Part shown: positions 51,869-60,265 of the stretch, piece by piece
How the letters are laid out: every line of letters begins with the position of its first letter
How positions within the stretch are numbered: the stretch's first letter is position 1
Source: Roseomonas marmotae
Lineage (GTDB): Bacteria > Pseudomonadota > Alphaproteobacteria > Acetobacterales > Acetobacteraceae
DNA length: 64,000 bases
Reading direction: 5' to 3'
Assembly: GCF_017654485.1 (NCBI RefSeq)
Contig: NZ_CP061091.1
Span: 3,292,501 to 3,356,500 of the forward strand
Position numbers and translations under genes: made by a program
The notes under the pieces: model-generated
Told to the model about the DNA's origin: nothing
What the model saw: the letters and a program-made list of their open reading frames with translations, nothing else
Database searches by the model: none

Positions 51869-52753
51869 TCAGGCCAGGTCCGCCAGGATGCTCGGCACCT
51901 CGCCAGGCAGCTCCCGCGCCAGGTAGCCGACCAGCCCCTGTGCCTCCGCCAGGCGTCGCCCGGCCTCCCCATGGGTATAGACGCCCCAGAGCGCGGCCTG
52001 CAGCGGCGTGGCGCCCTGCGCCAGCAGCCCGGCGACGATGCCCGAGAGCACATCGCCCGAGCCCGAGGTCGCCAGCCCGACATTGCCCTGGTCGCAGGAC
52101 CATGCATCGCCCTGGGGCGTGACGATGCGGGTGCAGCCGCCCTTCATCACCACCACCACCTGCAGCATGGCGGCGGCATGCCGCGCGGCGGAGAGCGGAT
52201 CGGCCATCACCTCCTCCCGCGTGATGCCCAGCAGCCCCGCCATCTCCCCGTCATGCGGCGTGATGACGACGCGGCCGGCATGGCGGCGCAGCGCCTCCCG
52301 CTCCCGCGGCAAGGCGGCCAGGGCGGCGGCATCCAGCACCAGCGCGGGGCCGGAGAGGCTGCGGAGCAGGCCAACGGTCAGCGCGTCGCTTTCCGGCCCC
52401 TCCATCATGCCGGGGCCCAGCGCCAGCGCCCTGGCGCGCCCGCCGCGCCGCCCCAGCAGCGAAGCCGCGGCAGGGGCGATCTGCCCGTCCTCCGTCTCCG
52501 GCAGGCCGAAGACGCGGGCCTCCGGCAGGGCGATGCCCATGGAGGGCGCCAGGCTGGCGCAGCTGGCCATCTGCAGCCGCCCCGCGCCCGTCCGCAGCGC
52601 GGCGATCCCGGCCAGGAGGACCGCGCCCGGCACTTCCAGGCAGCCGCCCACCACCAGCACGCCGCCGCGCGCGTTCTTGTCGTCGCCGTCATGATGCTGC
52701 GGCAGCGGCATGCCGCGCAGCAGCGCCTCGGTGACCGGGGTCTCGCCGCTCAT
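51869..52753 (-). CDS. nnrD: ADP/ATP-dependent NAD(P)H-hydrate dehydratase (CARKD family)
   Basis: A 294-residue ribokinase-fold repair enzyme that dehydrates damaged NAD(P)HX. ATG 52753 overlaps the phosphatase stop (ATGA). Signatures are 'KNARGGVLVVGGCLEVPGAV', 'RALALGPGMMEGPESDALTV', 'GRVVITPHDGEMAGLLGITR' and the phosphate-binding 'VGLATSGSGDVLSGIVAGLL'. In many bacteria it is fused to the epimerase NnrE; here only the dehydratase domain is present, so the epimerase must be separate. Confidence 0.9.
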   Translation of the reverse strand: MSGETPVTEALLRGMPLPQHHDGDDKNARGGVLVVGGCLEVPGAVLLAGIAALRTGAGRLQMASCASLAPSMGIALPEARVFGLPETEDGQIAPAAASLLGRRGGRARALALGPGMMEGPESDALTVGLLRSLSGPALVLDAAALAALPREREALRRHAGRVVITPHDGEMAGLLGITREEVMADPLSAARHAAAMLQVVVVMKGGCTRIVTPQGDAWSCDQGNVGLATSGSGDVLSGIVAGLLAQGATPLQAALWGVYTHGEAGRRLAEAQGLVGYLARELPGEVPSILADLA

Positions 52754-53511
52754 CGCGGCGCACCGCCATGCGGCTGGGTGGTGGAGCGCGTGCCCTCCCG
52801 CTCCACCGGTGTGGTCAGGTTGTAGTGCCGCAGCACCATCCCACCCTCCAGCCCCAGGCCGGGATCGAAGGCATATTCCGTCACGCCGCAATTGGCGACG
52901 TCGCCCTCACGGTCGATGGCCAGGATTTCCTCCTCCGTCAGCCCTTCCAGCAGGTAGCGCAGGCAGAGCACCACCACCTGATGCCCGACGATGAGCACGC
53001 GCCGCCCGCCATGGCGCAGGCAGATGCTGTCCAGCGCGCTCCGCAGCCGCAGGATCACGTCGCACCAGCTCTCGCCCCCCGGCGGCCGGTGGTAGAACTT
53101 GCCGAGGGAACGGCGGAACTCGGCCTGCTCCGGGTAATGCTCGGCAATGCCCTGGCTGGTCAGGCGGTCCAGCACGCCGAATTCCTTCTCGCGCAGCCGC
53201 TCATCCAGCACCATCGTGCCGGAGCCGTGCCGGAAGCCCGCTTCCTCGCGGATCAGCGCCGCCGTGTGGCGCGCGCGGCGATAGGGGGAGCTGAAGACGA
53301 TCTCCGGCTGCTCCCCGTCCGGCATCGCGCCGAACCAGCGCCCCAGCGCGCGGGACTGCTCCTCCCCCAGCGGGCTGAGCGGCACATCCACATCGCGTTC
53401 CGCGATGTCGATCCGCGCCTGCCGCGCCGCCTGCGCGGCGGCGCGCGCGACATTTCCGGCACTCTGCCCGTGCCGGACGATCCAGAGCCGCTCGGGCCAT
53501 CCCTGGGGCAT
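52750..53511 (-). CDS. Histidine phosphatase family protein (phosphoglycerate-mutase-like)
   Basis: A 253-residue phosphatase. The catalytic His is in 'RLWIVRHGQSAGNVARAAAQ'; the second His is in 'GGRRVLIVGHQVVVLCLRYL'. 'EIVFSSPYRRARHTAALIRE' and 'DERLREKEFGVLDRLTSQGI' complete the usual set. Substrate is not indicated. It overlaps nnrD, so the two are co-transcribed, perhaps as metabolite-repair functions. Confidence 0.88.
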   Translation of the reverse strand: MPQGWPERLWIVRHGQSAGNVARAAAQAARQARIDIAERDVDVPLSPLGEEQSRALGRWFGAMPDGEQPEIVFSSPYRRARHTAALIREEAGFRHGSGTMVLDERLREKEFGVLDRLTSQGIAEHYPEQAEFRRSLGKFYHRPPGGESWCDVILRLRSALDSICLRHGGRRVLIVGHQVVVLCLRYLLEGLTEEEILAIDREGDVANCGVTEYAFDPGLGLEGGMVLRHYNLTTPVEREGTRSTTQPHGGAPR

Positions 53512-53562
53512 CGCCGTTCCTTCCGTTGCTCTGGCGGAGAACGCGCGATGCGGCGCCGGGTG

Positions 53563-55032
53563 TCAGGTGCCGCAGAAGGTCTGCTGCACGCGCTCTTCCG
53601 GCTGGGGCGGCAGGGTATAGCGCTCCAGCCCCTCGCGCTCCTCAAAGGGACGGGAAAGGACATCCAGCAGCGCCTCAAACGGCGCGAAGTCGCCATAGGA
53701 GACGGCGGCGTTCAGCGCCGCCTCCACCTGATGGTTGCGGGGGATGTAGAGCGGGTTCGCCGCGCGCATGGCTTCGGCGCGCGCCTCGGGCGCCATCTCC
53801 TCCCGCTCCAGCCGCTGCCGCCAGCGGGCGGACCATTCATCGAAGGCGGCAGGCTCGGCGAAGAGCGTCCGGACGGCATCATCCTTTCCGGCCGCCGCGT
53901 CGCAGAGCGCGCGGAAGGTGAGCGTGTAATCGGCCTTCTGCGCGGACATCACCGCCAGCAGGTCCTGCGCCAGCACCGCATCCTCCTCCCGCTCCATGGA
54001 AAGGCCGAGCTTGCGGCGCATGCCACCGATCCAGGCATCCTCGAAACGCGGCACGAAGCCCGCCAGCACCTGCTTCGCCTCGGCCACCGCCGCATCCTCG
54101 TCCTCGGCCAGCAATGGCAGCATCGCCTCCGCCAGCCGCGCCAGGTTCCACTGCGCGATGGGCGGCTGGTTGCCGTATGCGTAGCGGCCGTAATAATCGA
54201 TGGAGCTATAGACCGTGGCCGGGTCGTACTGGTCCATGAAGGCGCAGGGGCCGTAGTCGATCGTCTCGCCGGAGATGGAAGTATTGTCGGTGTTCATCAC
54301 GCCATGGATGAAGCCCACCATCAGCCAGCCGGCGACCAGCTCCGCCTGCCGCGCCACCACGCCTTCCAGCAGCGCGCGATAGGGCCGCTCATGCCCCGCC
54401 AGACCGGGGTAGTGGCGGGCGATGGCATAGTCGGCCAGCACCCGCAGGCCATCCACGTCGCCGCGCACCGCGAAATACTGGAAGGTGCCGACGCGGAGAT
54501 GGCTTGCCGCGACCCGCGTCAGCACGGCGCCAGGCAAGGCCGTCTCGCGCTGCACGGTCTCCCCGGTCGTCACCGCCGCCAGGGCGCGGGTGGTGGGGAT
54601 GCCCAGGGCTGCCATGGCCTCGCTGAGGATATATTCGCGCAGCACCGGCCCCAGCGCCGCGCGCCCGTCGCCGCGGCGTGAGAAGGGCGTGGGGCCGGAG
54701 CCCTTGAGCTGGATGTCGCGCCGCTGTCCGTCCCGCCCGACCACCTCGCCCAGCAGGATGGCGCGCCCATCCCCCAACTGCGGTACGAACTGCCCGAACT
54801 GGTGCCCGGCATAGGCGAGCGCGATGGGCTCCGCGCCATCGGGGATGCGGTTGCCGGCCAGGATCTCGACGCCCTCCGGGCTGGAGAGCGCGGCGGGGTC
54901 CAACCCCAGGGTCTCGGCCAGTGCGGCATTCACCCGCACCAGCGCCGGCGCCCGCACCGGGGTCGGGCGGGTCCGGGCGTAGAAACGCTCGGGCAGGCGC
55001 GCATAGCTGTTGTCGAAGGCGAAGCCGGGCAT
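53563..55032 (-). CDS. selO: Protein adenylyltransferase SelO (YdiU/UPF0061)
   Basis: A 489-residue pseudokinase that AMPylates proteins on Ser/Thr/Tyr. ATG 55032 opens [20 protein letters not shown], the typical start. Key segments are '[20 protein letters not shown]', '[20 protein letters not shown]', '[20 protein letters not shown]', '[20 protein letters not shown]' and '[20 protein letters not shown]' (metal site). The C-terminus ends CGT, retaining the penultimate-region Cys common in SelO proteins. In enterobacteria SelO acts in oxidative stress through glutathionylation control. Confidence 0.95.
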   Translation of the reverse strand: MPGFAFDNSYARLPERFYARTRPTPVRAPALVRVNAALAETLGLDPAALSSPEGVEILAGNRIPDGAEPIALAYAGHQFGQFVPQLGDGRAILLGEVVGRDGQRRDIQLKGSGPTPFSRRGDGRAALGPVLREYILSEAMAALGIPTTRALAAVTTGETVQRETALPGAVLTRVAASHLRVGTFQYFAVRGDVDGLRVLADYAIARHYPGLAGHERPYRALLEGVVARQAELVAGWLMVGFIHGVMNTDNTSISGETIDYGPCAFMDQYDPATVYSSIDYYGRYAYGNQPPIAQWNLARLAEAMLPLLAEDEDAAVAEAKQVLAGFVPRFEDAWIGGMRRKLGLSMEREEDAVLAQDLLAVMSAQKADYTLTFRALCDAAAGKDDAVRTLFAEPAAFDEWSARWRQRLEREEMAPEARAEAMRAANPLYIPRNHQVEAALNAAVSYGDFAPFEALLDVLSRPFEEREGLERYTLPPQPEERVQQTFCGT

Positions 55033-55083
55033 GCGGTCAGTCCTTGAGGCGTCCACCGCCGATGCGGCGGTGGAGCGCTGGCG

Positions 55084-55464
55084 TCAATGCTGCAACGCCT
55101 GGGGTAGCCTGTCGTCGCTGCGGCTGGTCATCGACACGACACCGAGTTCCAGCAGGCCGAAGATGAAAGGCGCCACCCAGGCACGGTCCGAAAAGCCGAA
55201 AAGCCAGGGCGAGATCAACAGCACCATGCCTCCGGCCACATCCAGCAGCAGATGCATGCGGAACGGGATCACCTTCACCAGGCCGAGCCGGTAATTGGTC
55301 AGCAGGCTGTAGATGATGATGGAGAAGCCGACGGCCCAGAAGACCAGATGCTCATAACCGAAATTGGAGAAGCCCAGGGCATAGGGCGTGCCGATCAGGA
55401 TGATGGCGAAGACATAGTCGATCAGCGCATGTATGCTGCGGGGTATCACGAGCTGTTCCTCCAT
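55084..55464 (-). CDS. SPW-repeat-type membrane protein
   Basis: A 126-residue inner-membrane protein from ATG 55464. Four hydrophobic segments are seen: 'ALIDYVFAIILIGTPYALGF', 'LVFWAVGFSIIIYSLLTNYR', 'HLLLDVAGGMVLLISPWLFG' and 'APFIFGLLELGVVSMTS'. The SPW motif (ISPWLFGFSD) and its degenerate first copy (GTPYALGFSN) identify the family. Function unknown. It stands alone between selO and a CxxCxGxG protein gene. Confidence 0.8.
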   Translation of the reverse strand: MEEQLVIPRSIHALIDYVFAIILIGTPYALGFSNFGYEHLVFWAVGFSIIIYSLLTNYRLGLVKVIPFRMHLLLDVAGGMVLLISPWLFGFSDRAWVAPFIFGLLELGVVSMTSRSDDRLPQALQH

Positions 55465-55529
55465 CCGCCCTGCCATTGCCCGCGGCGTGGCAACGGCGTG
55501 CCCATCAGGAAACCCAGGCCCCTAAAGGG

Positions 55530-55736
55530 TCAGGCGCCGCCAACACCCTTGGTGACGACGCCGGTGCCCGAGCAGGTCTCGCAGGTGCGGCCGCTGATAC
55601 GGCCGCTGCCCTGACAATCCGGACAGATGTCGTCACCGGTGCCGGGGGTGCCGGCGGGAGCGTCGTCGCCGGGCTTCTCGGCGCCGGAGGTCAGGGGCTC
55701 AATGCCATGGGGGGATGAGGATGACGGTCCTGTCAT
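55530..55736 (-). CDS. CxxCxGxG zinc-ribbon mini-protein, 68 aa
   Basis: Two DnaJ-type zinc motifs, 'CPDCQGSGRISGRTCETCSG'-TG, form one zinc site; the first 36 residues are polar and Pro/Gly-rich. It resembles half of a DnaJ cysteine-rich domain without the J domain. A similar gene with the same layout lies at 57211-57402. Possible roles are zinc-dependent peptide binding or thiol chemistry. A candidate EcfG-type promoter lies upstream. Confidence 0.7.
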   Translation of the reverse strand: MTGPSSSSPHGIEPLTSGAEKPGDDAPAGTPGTGDDICPDCQGSGRISGRTCETCSGTGVVTKGVGGA

Positions 55737-55765
55737 GATCGCTCCACTTGGCCGGTCCTGCGGTC

Positions 55766-55790
55766 AACGCCAGAACGCATTCTCTGTTGC
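55766..55790 (-). promoter_or_regulatory. Candidate EcfG-type stress promoter
   Basis: On the minus strand GCAAC (55790-55786), 16 bases, then CGTT (55769-55766) fits the general-stress sigma consensus GGAAC-N16/17-CGTT with one mismatch. It lies 30-54 bases upstream of the CxxCxGxG gene at 55736. Confidence 0.35.
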
Positions 55791-56025
55791 AGGAACTATG
55801 ACGATATTGCGACGCCACCGGGATAGAGGACGCGGGCAACTGCCGGCATCTGCGGCGGTTGAAAAGCGGTGCCGCTACGGGCGGTCGCAGTCATGCCGTC
55901 CATACCTGCCGGAATCCTGAATGATACCGCAATGCCAAGGCCCAGTTGTCGTCGTCGCCGATGGTTTTCACCTGCCGAGAAGCATGCGGGCGGGCTGGAA
56001 GCCCGGCCGGGCGTCGCGCTAGCCC

Positions 56026-57159
56026 ATGGAGACGGAAACCCCGCTACGCCGGACCGCGCTGGTGCTCTCGGGCGGCATCGCGCTGGGCGCCTTTGAGGCC
56101 GGGCTCTGCGCCGCGCTGGAGGAAGCCGGGCAGCCGCGCCCGGACTGGGTGGTGGGCGTCTCGGCCGGGGCCATCAATACCGTCATCTTCGCCGGCAATC
56201 CGCCGGAGCGGCGCGCCGCGCGCCTGCGGAAATTCTGGGATTCCCTCTCGGACGACCCGCTGCCCGGCCTTTCCCTCTTCTTCGGCCCGCCCGCCGCGGG
56301 GGCCTGGCGGCGCGCCTATAACCGCAGCGCCGCCTTGCAGACCCTGCTGCTGGGCCGCCCGGGCCTTTTCACACCCCGCCTGACGCCGGGCGCGCTGGTC
56401 GGCAAGGCGCCCGCGCTCTACGACCTCTCGCCGCTGTGCCGGCGCCTGCCGGACGTGGTGGATTTCGATCGCCTGAACGGCGGCGACCTTCGCGTCACCC
56501 TCGCCGCCACCGATATCGTCAGCGGCGAGCGCATGGTCTTCGACACAGCCCGGGGTGCGCGGATCGAGCCGGAACATGTCGCCGCCTCCTGCGCCCTGCT
56601 GCCACTTTTCAAGCCGGTCGAGATCGGGGGCCGGCTGCTGGGCGATGGTGGCTTCGCGTCCAACACGCCGCTGGACCTGGTCCTGGACGAGCCCGGCGGG
56701 CAGGAGGTGCTTTGCCTGGTGGCGGAACTCTTCGCCGCGCCCGGCGGGCCGCCCCATTCGCTGTCCACCGCCGTCGCACGCGCCGGGGATCTGGGCTTCG
56801 GCAACCAGACGCAGCGCATTCTTGATGGTCATGCGCGCATATTGCGGCTGCGCGGCGCGGTCCGGCGGCTCGCCGCGCAACTGCCGGAGGATCGTCGCGC
56901 CGATCCTGAAACCGCCGCCCTGATGGCCGAAGCCGACGGGCCGGAGCGTGCGACCGTGGCTCGGATCGGCTATCGCGCCGCGCCGGACGAGGCCGGGCCG
57001 GGCAAGCTCTTCGACTTCTCCCGCGCCAGCATCGCCGAACGCTGGGAGGGCGGCGGGCGCGCCTTGCGGGAAGCGTTGCGCCGGCTGGCCGAAGCCGGAG
57101 ACACGGCACCCGGGCTTACGCTGCACGAGGTGGAGGCCGGCCCCGCCATGAAGGGTTGA
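56026..57159 (+). CDS. Patatin-like phospholipase
   Basis: A 377-residue acyl hydrolase with a Ser-Asp dyad. The oxyanion loop is 'ALVLSGGIALGAFEAGLCAA', the nucleophile elbow 'WVVGVSAGAINTVIFAGNPP' (GVSAG) and the Asp motif 'GGRLLGDGGFASNTPLDLVL' (DGG). No signal peptide is seen, so it acts in the cytoplasm or on the inner membrane. The C-terminal half contains a helical region common in bacterial patatins. It lies between two CxxCxGxG mini-protein genes, facing the second 51 bases away. Confidence 0.9.
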   Translation: METETPLRRTALVLSGGIALGAFEAGLCAALEEAGQPRPDWVVGVSAGAINTVIFAGNPPERRAARLRKFWDSLSDDPLPGLSLFFGPPAAGAWRRAYNRSAALQTLLLGRPGLFTPRLTPGALVGKAPALYDLSPLCRRLPDVVDFDRLNGGDLRVTLAATDIVSGERMVFDTARGARIEPEHVAASCALLPLFKPVEIGGRLLGDGGFASNTPLDLVLDEPGGQEVLCLVAELFAAPGGPPHSLSTAVARAGDLGFGNQTQRILDGHARILRLRGAVRRLAAQLPEDRRADPETAALMAEADGPERATVARIGYRAAPDEAGPGKLFDFSRASIAERWEGGGRALREALRRLAEAGDTAPGLTLHEVEAGPAMKG

Positions 57160-57167
57160 GGCCGCCG

Positions 57168-57192
57168 GCAACGGTGCAGGCACGCGCGTGTT
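57168..57192 (+). promoter_or_regulatory. Weak EcfG-like promoter
   Basis: GCAAC (57168-57172), 16 bases, then TGTT (57189-57192): one mismatch in each box against GGAAC-N16/17-CGTT. Its value is mainly that the paralogous gene at 55530-55736 has the same arrangement. Confidence 0.25.
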
Positions 57193-57210
57193 GAGACGGA
57201 GGAGGCGACC

Positions 57211-57402
57211 ATGACCCGACAGACCCCGATCAGCACGCCCGAGACCGACGGCACCACGCCCGACGACGAAACGCCCCCTGGCGCGACGCAGACGGCCCAG
57301 CATCTCTGCCGCCAGTGCGGCGGCACCGGGAAGGTGGAGAACGAGACCTGCCCCGCCTGCGGCGGCCGTGGCACCGAGACCGTCACGCTGGGCGACGCCT
57401 GA
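57211..57402 (+). CDS. CxxCxGxG zinc-ribbon mini-protein, 63 aa
   Basis: ATG 57211 follows GGAGGAGG, a strong ribosome site. The first 30 residues are Thr/Pro/Asp-rich (TRQTPISTPETDGTTPDDET). Then come 'CRQCGGTGKVENETC' and 'PACGGRGTETVTLGDA', two CxxCxGxG motifs making one DnaJ-type zinc site. Paralogue of the gene at 55530-55736 with only the cysteine region alike. It converges on the NHLM exporter, four bases away, but does not look like an NHLP or Nif11 leader peptide. Confidence 0.75.
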   Translation: MTRQTPISTPETDGTTPDDETPPGATQTAQHLCRQCGGTGKVENETCPACGGRGTETVTLGDA

Positions 57403-57406
57403 CGCC

Positions 57407-60265
57407 TCAGCCGGCGGCGACCATCCTGGCGAAGGCGCCGCCCTTCGCCACCAGCGCGTCGTAGGGGCCGCTCTCCACGACCCGCCCGTTCTCGAGATAC
57501 AGGATGCGATCGGCATCGCGGATGGTGGAAAGGCGGTGCGCGATGACGATGCGCGTGGCCGGCAGGCGGGCCAGCGCAGCCGTCACCGCAGCCTCGGTCG
57601 CCGTGTCCAGCGCGCTGGTGGCCTCATCCAGCAGCAGGATGGCCGGACGCTGCGCCAGCGCGCGGGCGATCAGCAGGCGCTGCACCTGCCCGCCGGAGAG
57701 CGTACGGCTGGCATCCGTCAACAGCGTGTGCAGGCCCATGGGCATGGCCATGACATCCCTGGCCAGGGCCGCTTCCTCCAGCGCCTGCCGGACCTCCTGC
57801 TCGCTGGCGCCGGACAGGCCGCGCACCGCGTCCAGGATGCTGCCGGGCGCCACCCGGCCATGCTGCAGGACCGTGCCCACCTGCTGCCGCAGCACCGAGG
57901 GGTCCAGGCTCCGCAGGTCGTGCCCGTCATAGAAGACACTGCCGGCCAGCGGCACTTCCAGCCCCAGCAGCAGCCGCAGCAGCGTGGTCTTGCCGCTGCC
58001 GGAGCGACCGGTGATGGCGACGAACTCACCCGGCGCCACCTTCAGCGAGAGGCCGGTGAGGATATCCCCCTCCCCGCCCTCGTAGCCGAAGCGCAGCCCC
58101 GTCACCTCGATGGCGCCGGAAAGCCGGCCCGGATCGGTGCGGCCGGCGGCGGGCTCGGGCGTCAGTTGCAGCAGGGGCCTGGCGAACTTCCAGGACGGCA
58201 GCTGCATGCCCGCCGCCAGCACCGCCCGCGCCAGCGCGCCTGCCGCGCTGGCATGCAGCCCGTAGGCCGAGAGAAAGGCCACCATATCGGCCAGGCTGGT
58301 GCGCGGCAGGCCATCCTCGCCCGCGCCATCCAGCAGGGCCAGGATGGCAGAGATCGCCGCCACCCCCAGCACCTGCCACAGCGCCAGCCAGCTTTCATGC
58401 AGATAGCCCACCCCCCGCGCCCGCACGCTGCGGGCACGCATGGCGGCGAAGCGGTCGGCCCAGCGGCGCAGCGCCCGGCCCTCGGCCCCCGCCAGCCGCA
58501 ACTTGGCGATGCCGGTGATGAACTGGAACACCAGGCTGTCCGCCATGCCTTCCAGCGCCTCGCCATCCGCGAAGGCACGCGCCTGCCGCCATGCGGCGAA
58601 AAGCGCCACCAGCAGCACCAGCAGCGCCATGCCCAGCGCGGCGCCGGCCGCCGCCGGATGGCGCAGCAGCATGACGGCGGCGGAGGAGAGCAGCATGGCC
58701 CCCCCGCCTGCCAGCATCACCGCGAAGCCCCGCGCCGCCGCCGGCACCGCCGCCAGCGCATCGGCGCGCAGCGCGAGATCCGCCACCGTGAAGCGGTGCA
58801 CCAGCCGCAGCGGCAGGCGCAGCAACCGGTCCCATATCGCGGCCTGCATGGCGCCGGCAGCGCGGGCTTCCACACGCTGCCGCGCCACCTCCATGGCCAG
58901 CCGCACCGCATAGCCCACCCCCGCCACCAGCCCCAGCGCGACGCCCAGTTGCACCAGCGCGCCGGACAGGCCCGCCGGGATCAGCAGGGAAAAGGCCAGT
59001 CCCGTGGCCAGCGGCACGAGCTGCCCCAGCAGCGCGCCGGCCAGCAGCGCGGCCACGATGGTCAGCTGGTCCGCCGCCGCGCCGCGCAGGCCGAAGCCCA
59101 GCAGCCTGCCCAGTGTCACCGGGCCATCCGGCAGCGGCGCCACCAGCAGTTCGGCCATGGGCTCCAGCATCGCCGCCACCGCCGGAGTCACGGGCTGGCC
59201 GCCCTCCAGCGGGTCCAGCAGCCGGTAGCCGCCGGGTCCCGGCAGCAGCGCCACCACGCGGCCGCCGCGCCGACCCAGCAACGGCCCCATCTCCCGCCCC
59301 CACCAGGCACCTTCCAGCCGCACGGGGCGCAGCCGGATGCCCGAGGCGCGGGCGATCTCATCCGTGCCGGGCAGCCGGTCCATATCGGCCTCCCGCAGCC
59401 GGGGCGGGCGGCGCAGGGTCAGCCCGGCGGCGCGCGCGACCAGCGACATGGCCTGGAACAGCCCGTCATCCGCCGTGGTGCCCGCAGCCTCACGCTCCGG
59501 CGGCGGCGGGTCGCCCAGGATCTTCGCCATGCGGGCGCGGGTCTCGGCCTCGGCGGCCTCCTCCAGCTCGGCACGGGCGCGCAGGCGGTTGGCCTCATCG
59601 GCCTCGGCCAGGCCGCGGATCAGCGGCATCGCTTCCAGGCAGGCGGCGGTCAGCGCGCGCAGGGCCTCCAGCCAGCCCGGCCGCGCCATGGCGGCCGTGG
59701 CGTCCAGCCCGCGCAGCCGCACCGGGGTTTCCGCCACCAGCCAGGCATGAGGCGGCAACGGCAGCAGCGCCGGCACCGGCACCATGCCGAACAGCGCCGC
59801 CTCTCCCTCCTCGACCGCAGCCCAGAGCCCGCCGGCCATGCCGCCGGCCCTGGCACCCTCCGGCACCGGAGCCTCCGACCCCGGGCGCAACGTCACATCC
59901 AGCGCCGGGCGCGGCCCCAGCGCGCGGCCGAGCCCGGAAGCCAGCAGCGCCGCCCAGCCCTCGGCCATCAGCGCCAGCCCATCGGCCCCCAGCCCCGCCA
60001 GGGCGGCGGGGTCCAGCGGCATCAGCTCCGTCCCCGCCATGCCCGTGGCGATCAGCGCCTCGATGGGTTCCTCATCCTCCGGCAGTCCGGCACCCAGCAG
60101 CAACCCGCCGGGGCCGACGGCACCCAGGCTCCAGCGCAGCCCGCTGGCGGTGGTGGCGAAGACCTGCGCCTCACCCCGCAGCACCATCCAGGCACCATCC
60201 CCGGCATGCAGCGCCAGCGGCTGCCCCGGTGGCAGGGGGCGGGTGCGGCGGGGATCGGCGTTCAT
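57407..60265 (-). CDS. NHLM bacteriocin-system ABC exporter, second subunit (no peptidase)
   Basis: A 952-residue inner-membrane exporter. ATG 60265 overlaps the stop of the upstream exporter gene. The long N-terminal region (about 1-400) is soluble and typical of the NHLM 'ABC2' type, including a cyclic-nucleotide-domain-like start (PLALHAGDGAWMVLRGEAQV). The membrane domain follows, then the ATPase: Walker A 'FVAITGRSGSGKTTLLRLLL', signature 'DASRTLSGGQVQRLLIARAL', Walker B 'AILLLDEATSALDTATEAAV' and H-loop IVIAHRLSTIRDADRIL. It pairs with the peptidase-bearing subunit at 60262-62403. Last gene of the three-gene export operon. Confidence 0.9.
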   Translation of the reverse strand: MNADPRRTRPLPPGQPLALHAGDGAWMVLRGEAQVFATTASGLRWSLGAVGPGGLLLGAGLPEDEEPIEALIATGMAGTELMPLDPAALAGLGADGLALMAEGWAALLASGLGRALGPRPALDVTLRPGSEAPVPEGARAGGMAGGLWAAVEEGEAALFGMVPVPALLPLPPHAWLVAETPVRLRGLDATAAMARPGWLEALRALTAACLEAMPLIRGLAEADEANRLRARAELEEAAEAETRARMAKILGDPPPPEREAAGTTADDGLFQAMSLVARAAGLTLRRPPRLREADMDRLPGTDEIARASGIRLRPVRLEGAWWGREMGPLLGRRGGRVVALLPGPGGYRLLDPLEGGQPVTPAVAAMLEPMAELLVAPLPDGPVTLGRLLGFGLRGAAADQLTIVAALLAGALLGQLVPLATGLAFSLLIPAGLSGALVQLGVALGLVAGVGYAVRLAMEVARQRVEARAAGAMQAAIWDRLLRLPLRLVHRFTVADLALRADALAAVPAAARGFAVMLAGGGAMLLSSAAVMLLRHPAAAGAALGMALLVLLVALFAAWRQARAFADGEALEGMADSLVFQFITGIAKLRLAGAEGRALRRWADRFAAMRARSVRARGVGYLHESWLALWQVLGVAAISAILALLDGAGEDGLPRTSLADMVAFLSAYGLHASAAGALARAVLAAGMQLPSWKFARPLLQLTPEPAAGRTDPGRLSGAIEVTGLRFGYEGGEGDILTGLSLKVAPGEFVAITGRSGSGKTTLLRLLLGLEVPLAGSVFYDGHDLRSLDPSVLRQQVGTVLQHGRVAPGSILDAVRGLSGASEQEVRQALEEAALARDVMAMPMGLHTLLTDASRTLSGGQVQRLLIARALAQRPAILLLDEATSALDTATEAAVTAALARLPATRIVIAHRLSTIRDADRILYLENGRVVESGPYDALVAKGGAFARMVAAG

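Noticed and set aside
57211..57402. The CxxCxGxG mini-protein as substrate of the NHLM exporter
   Set aside because: It has no nitrile-hydratase-like or Nif11-like leader and no plausible double-glycine cleavage site; it is a DnaJ-type zinc motif.
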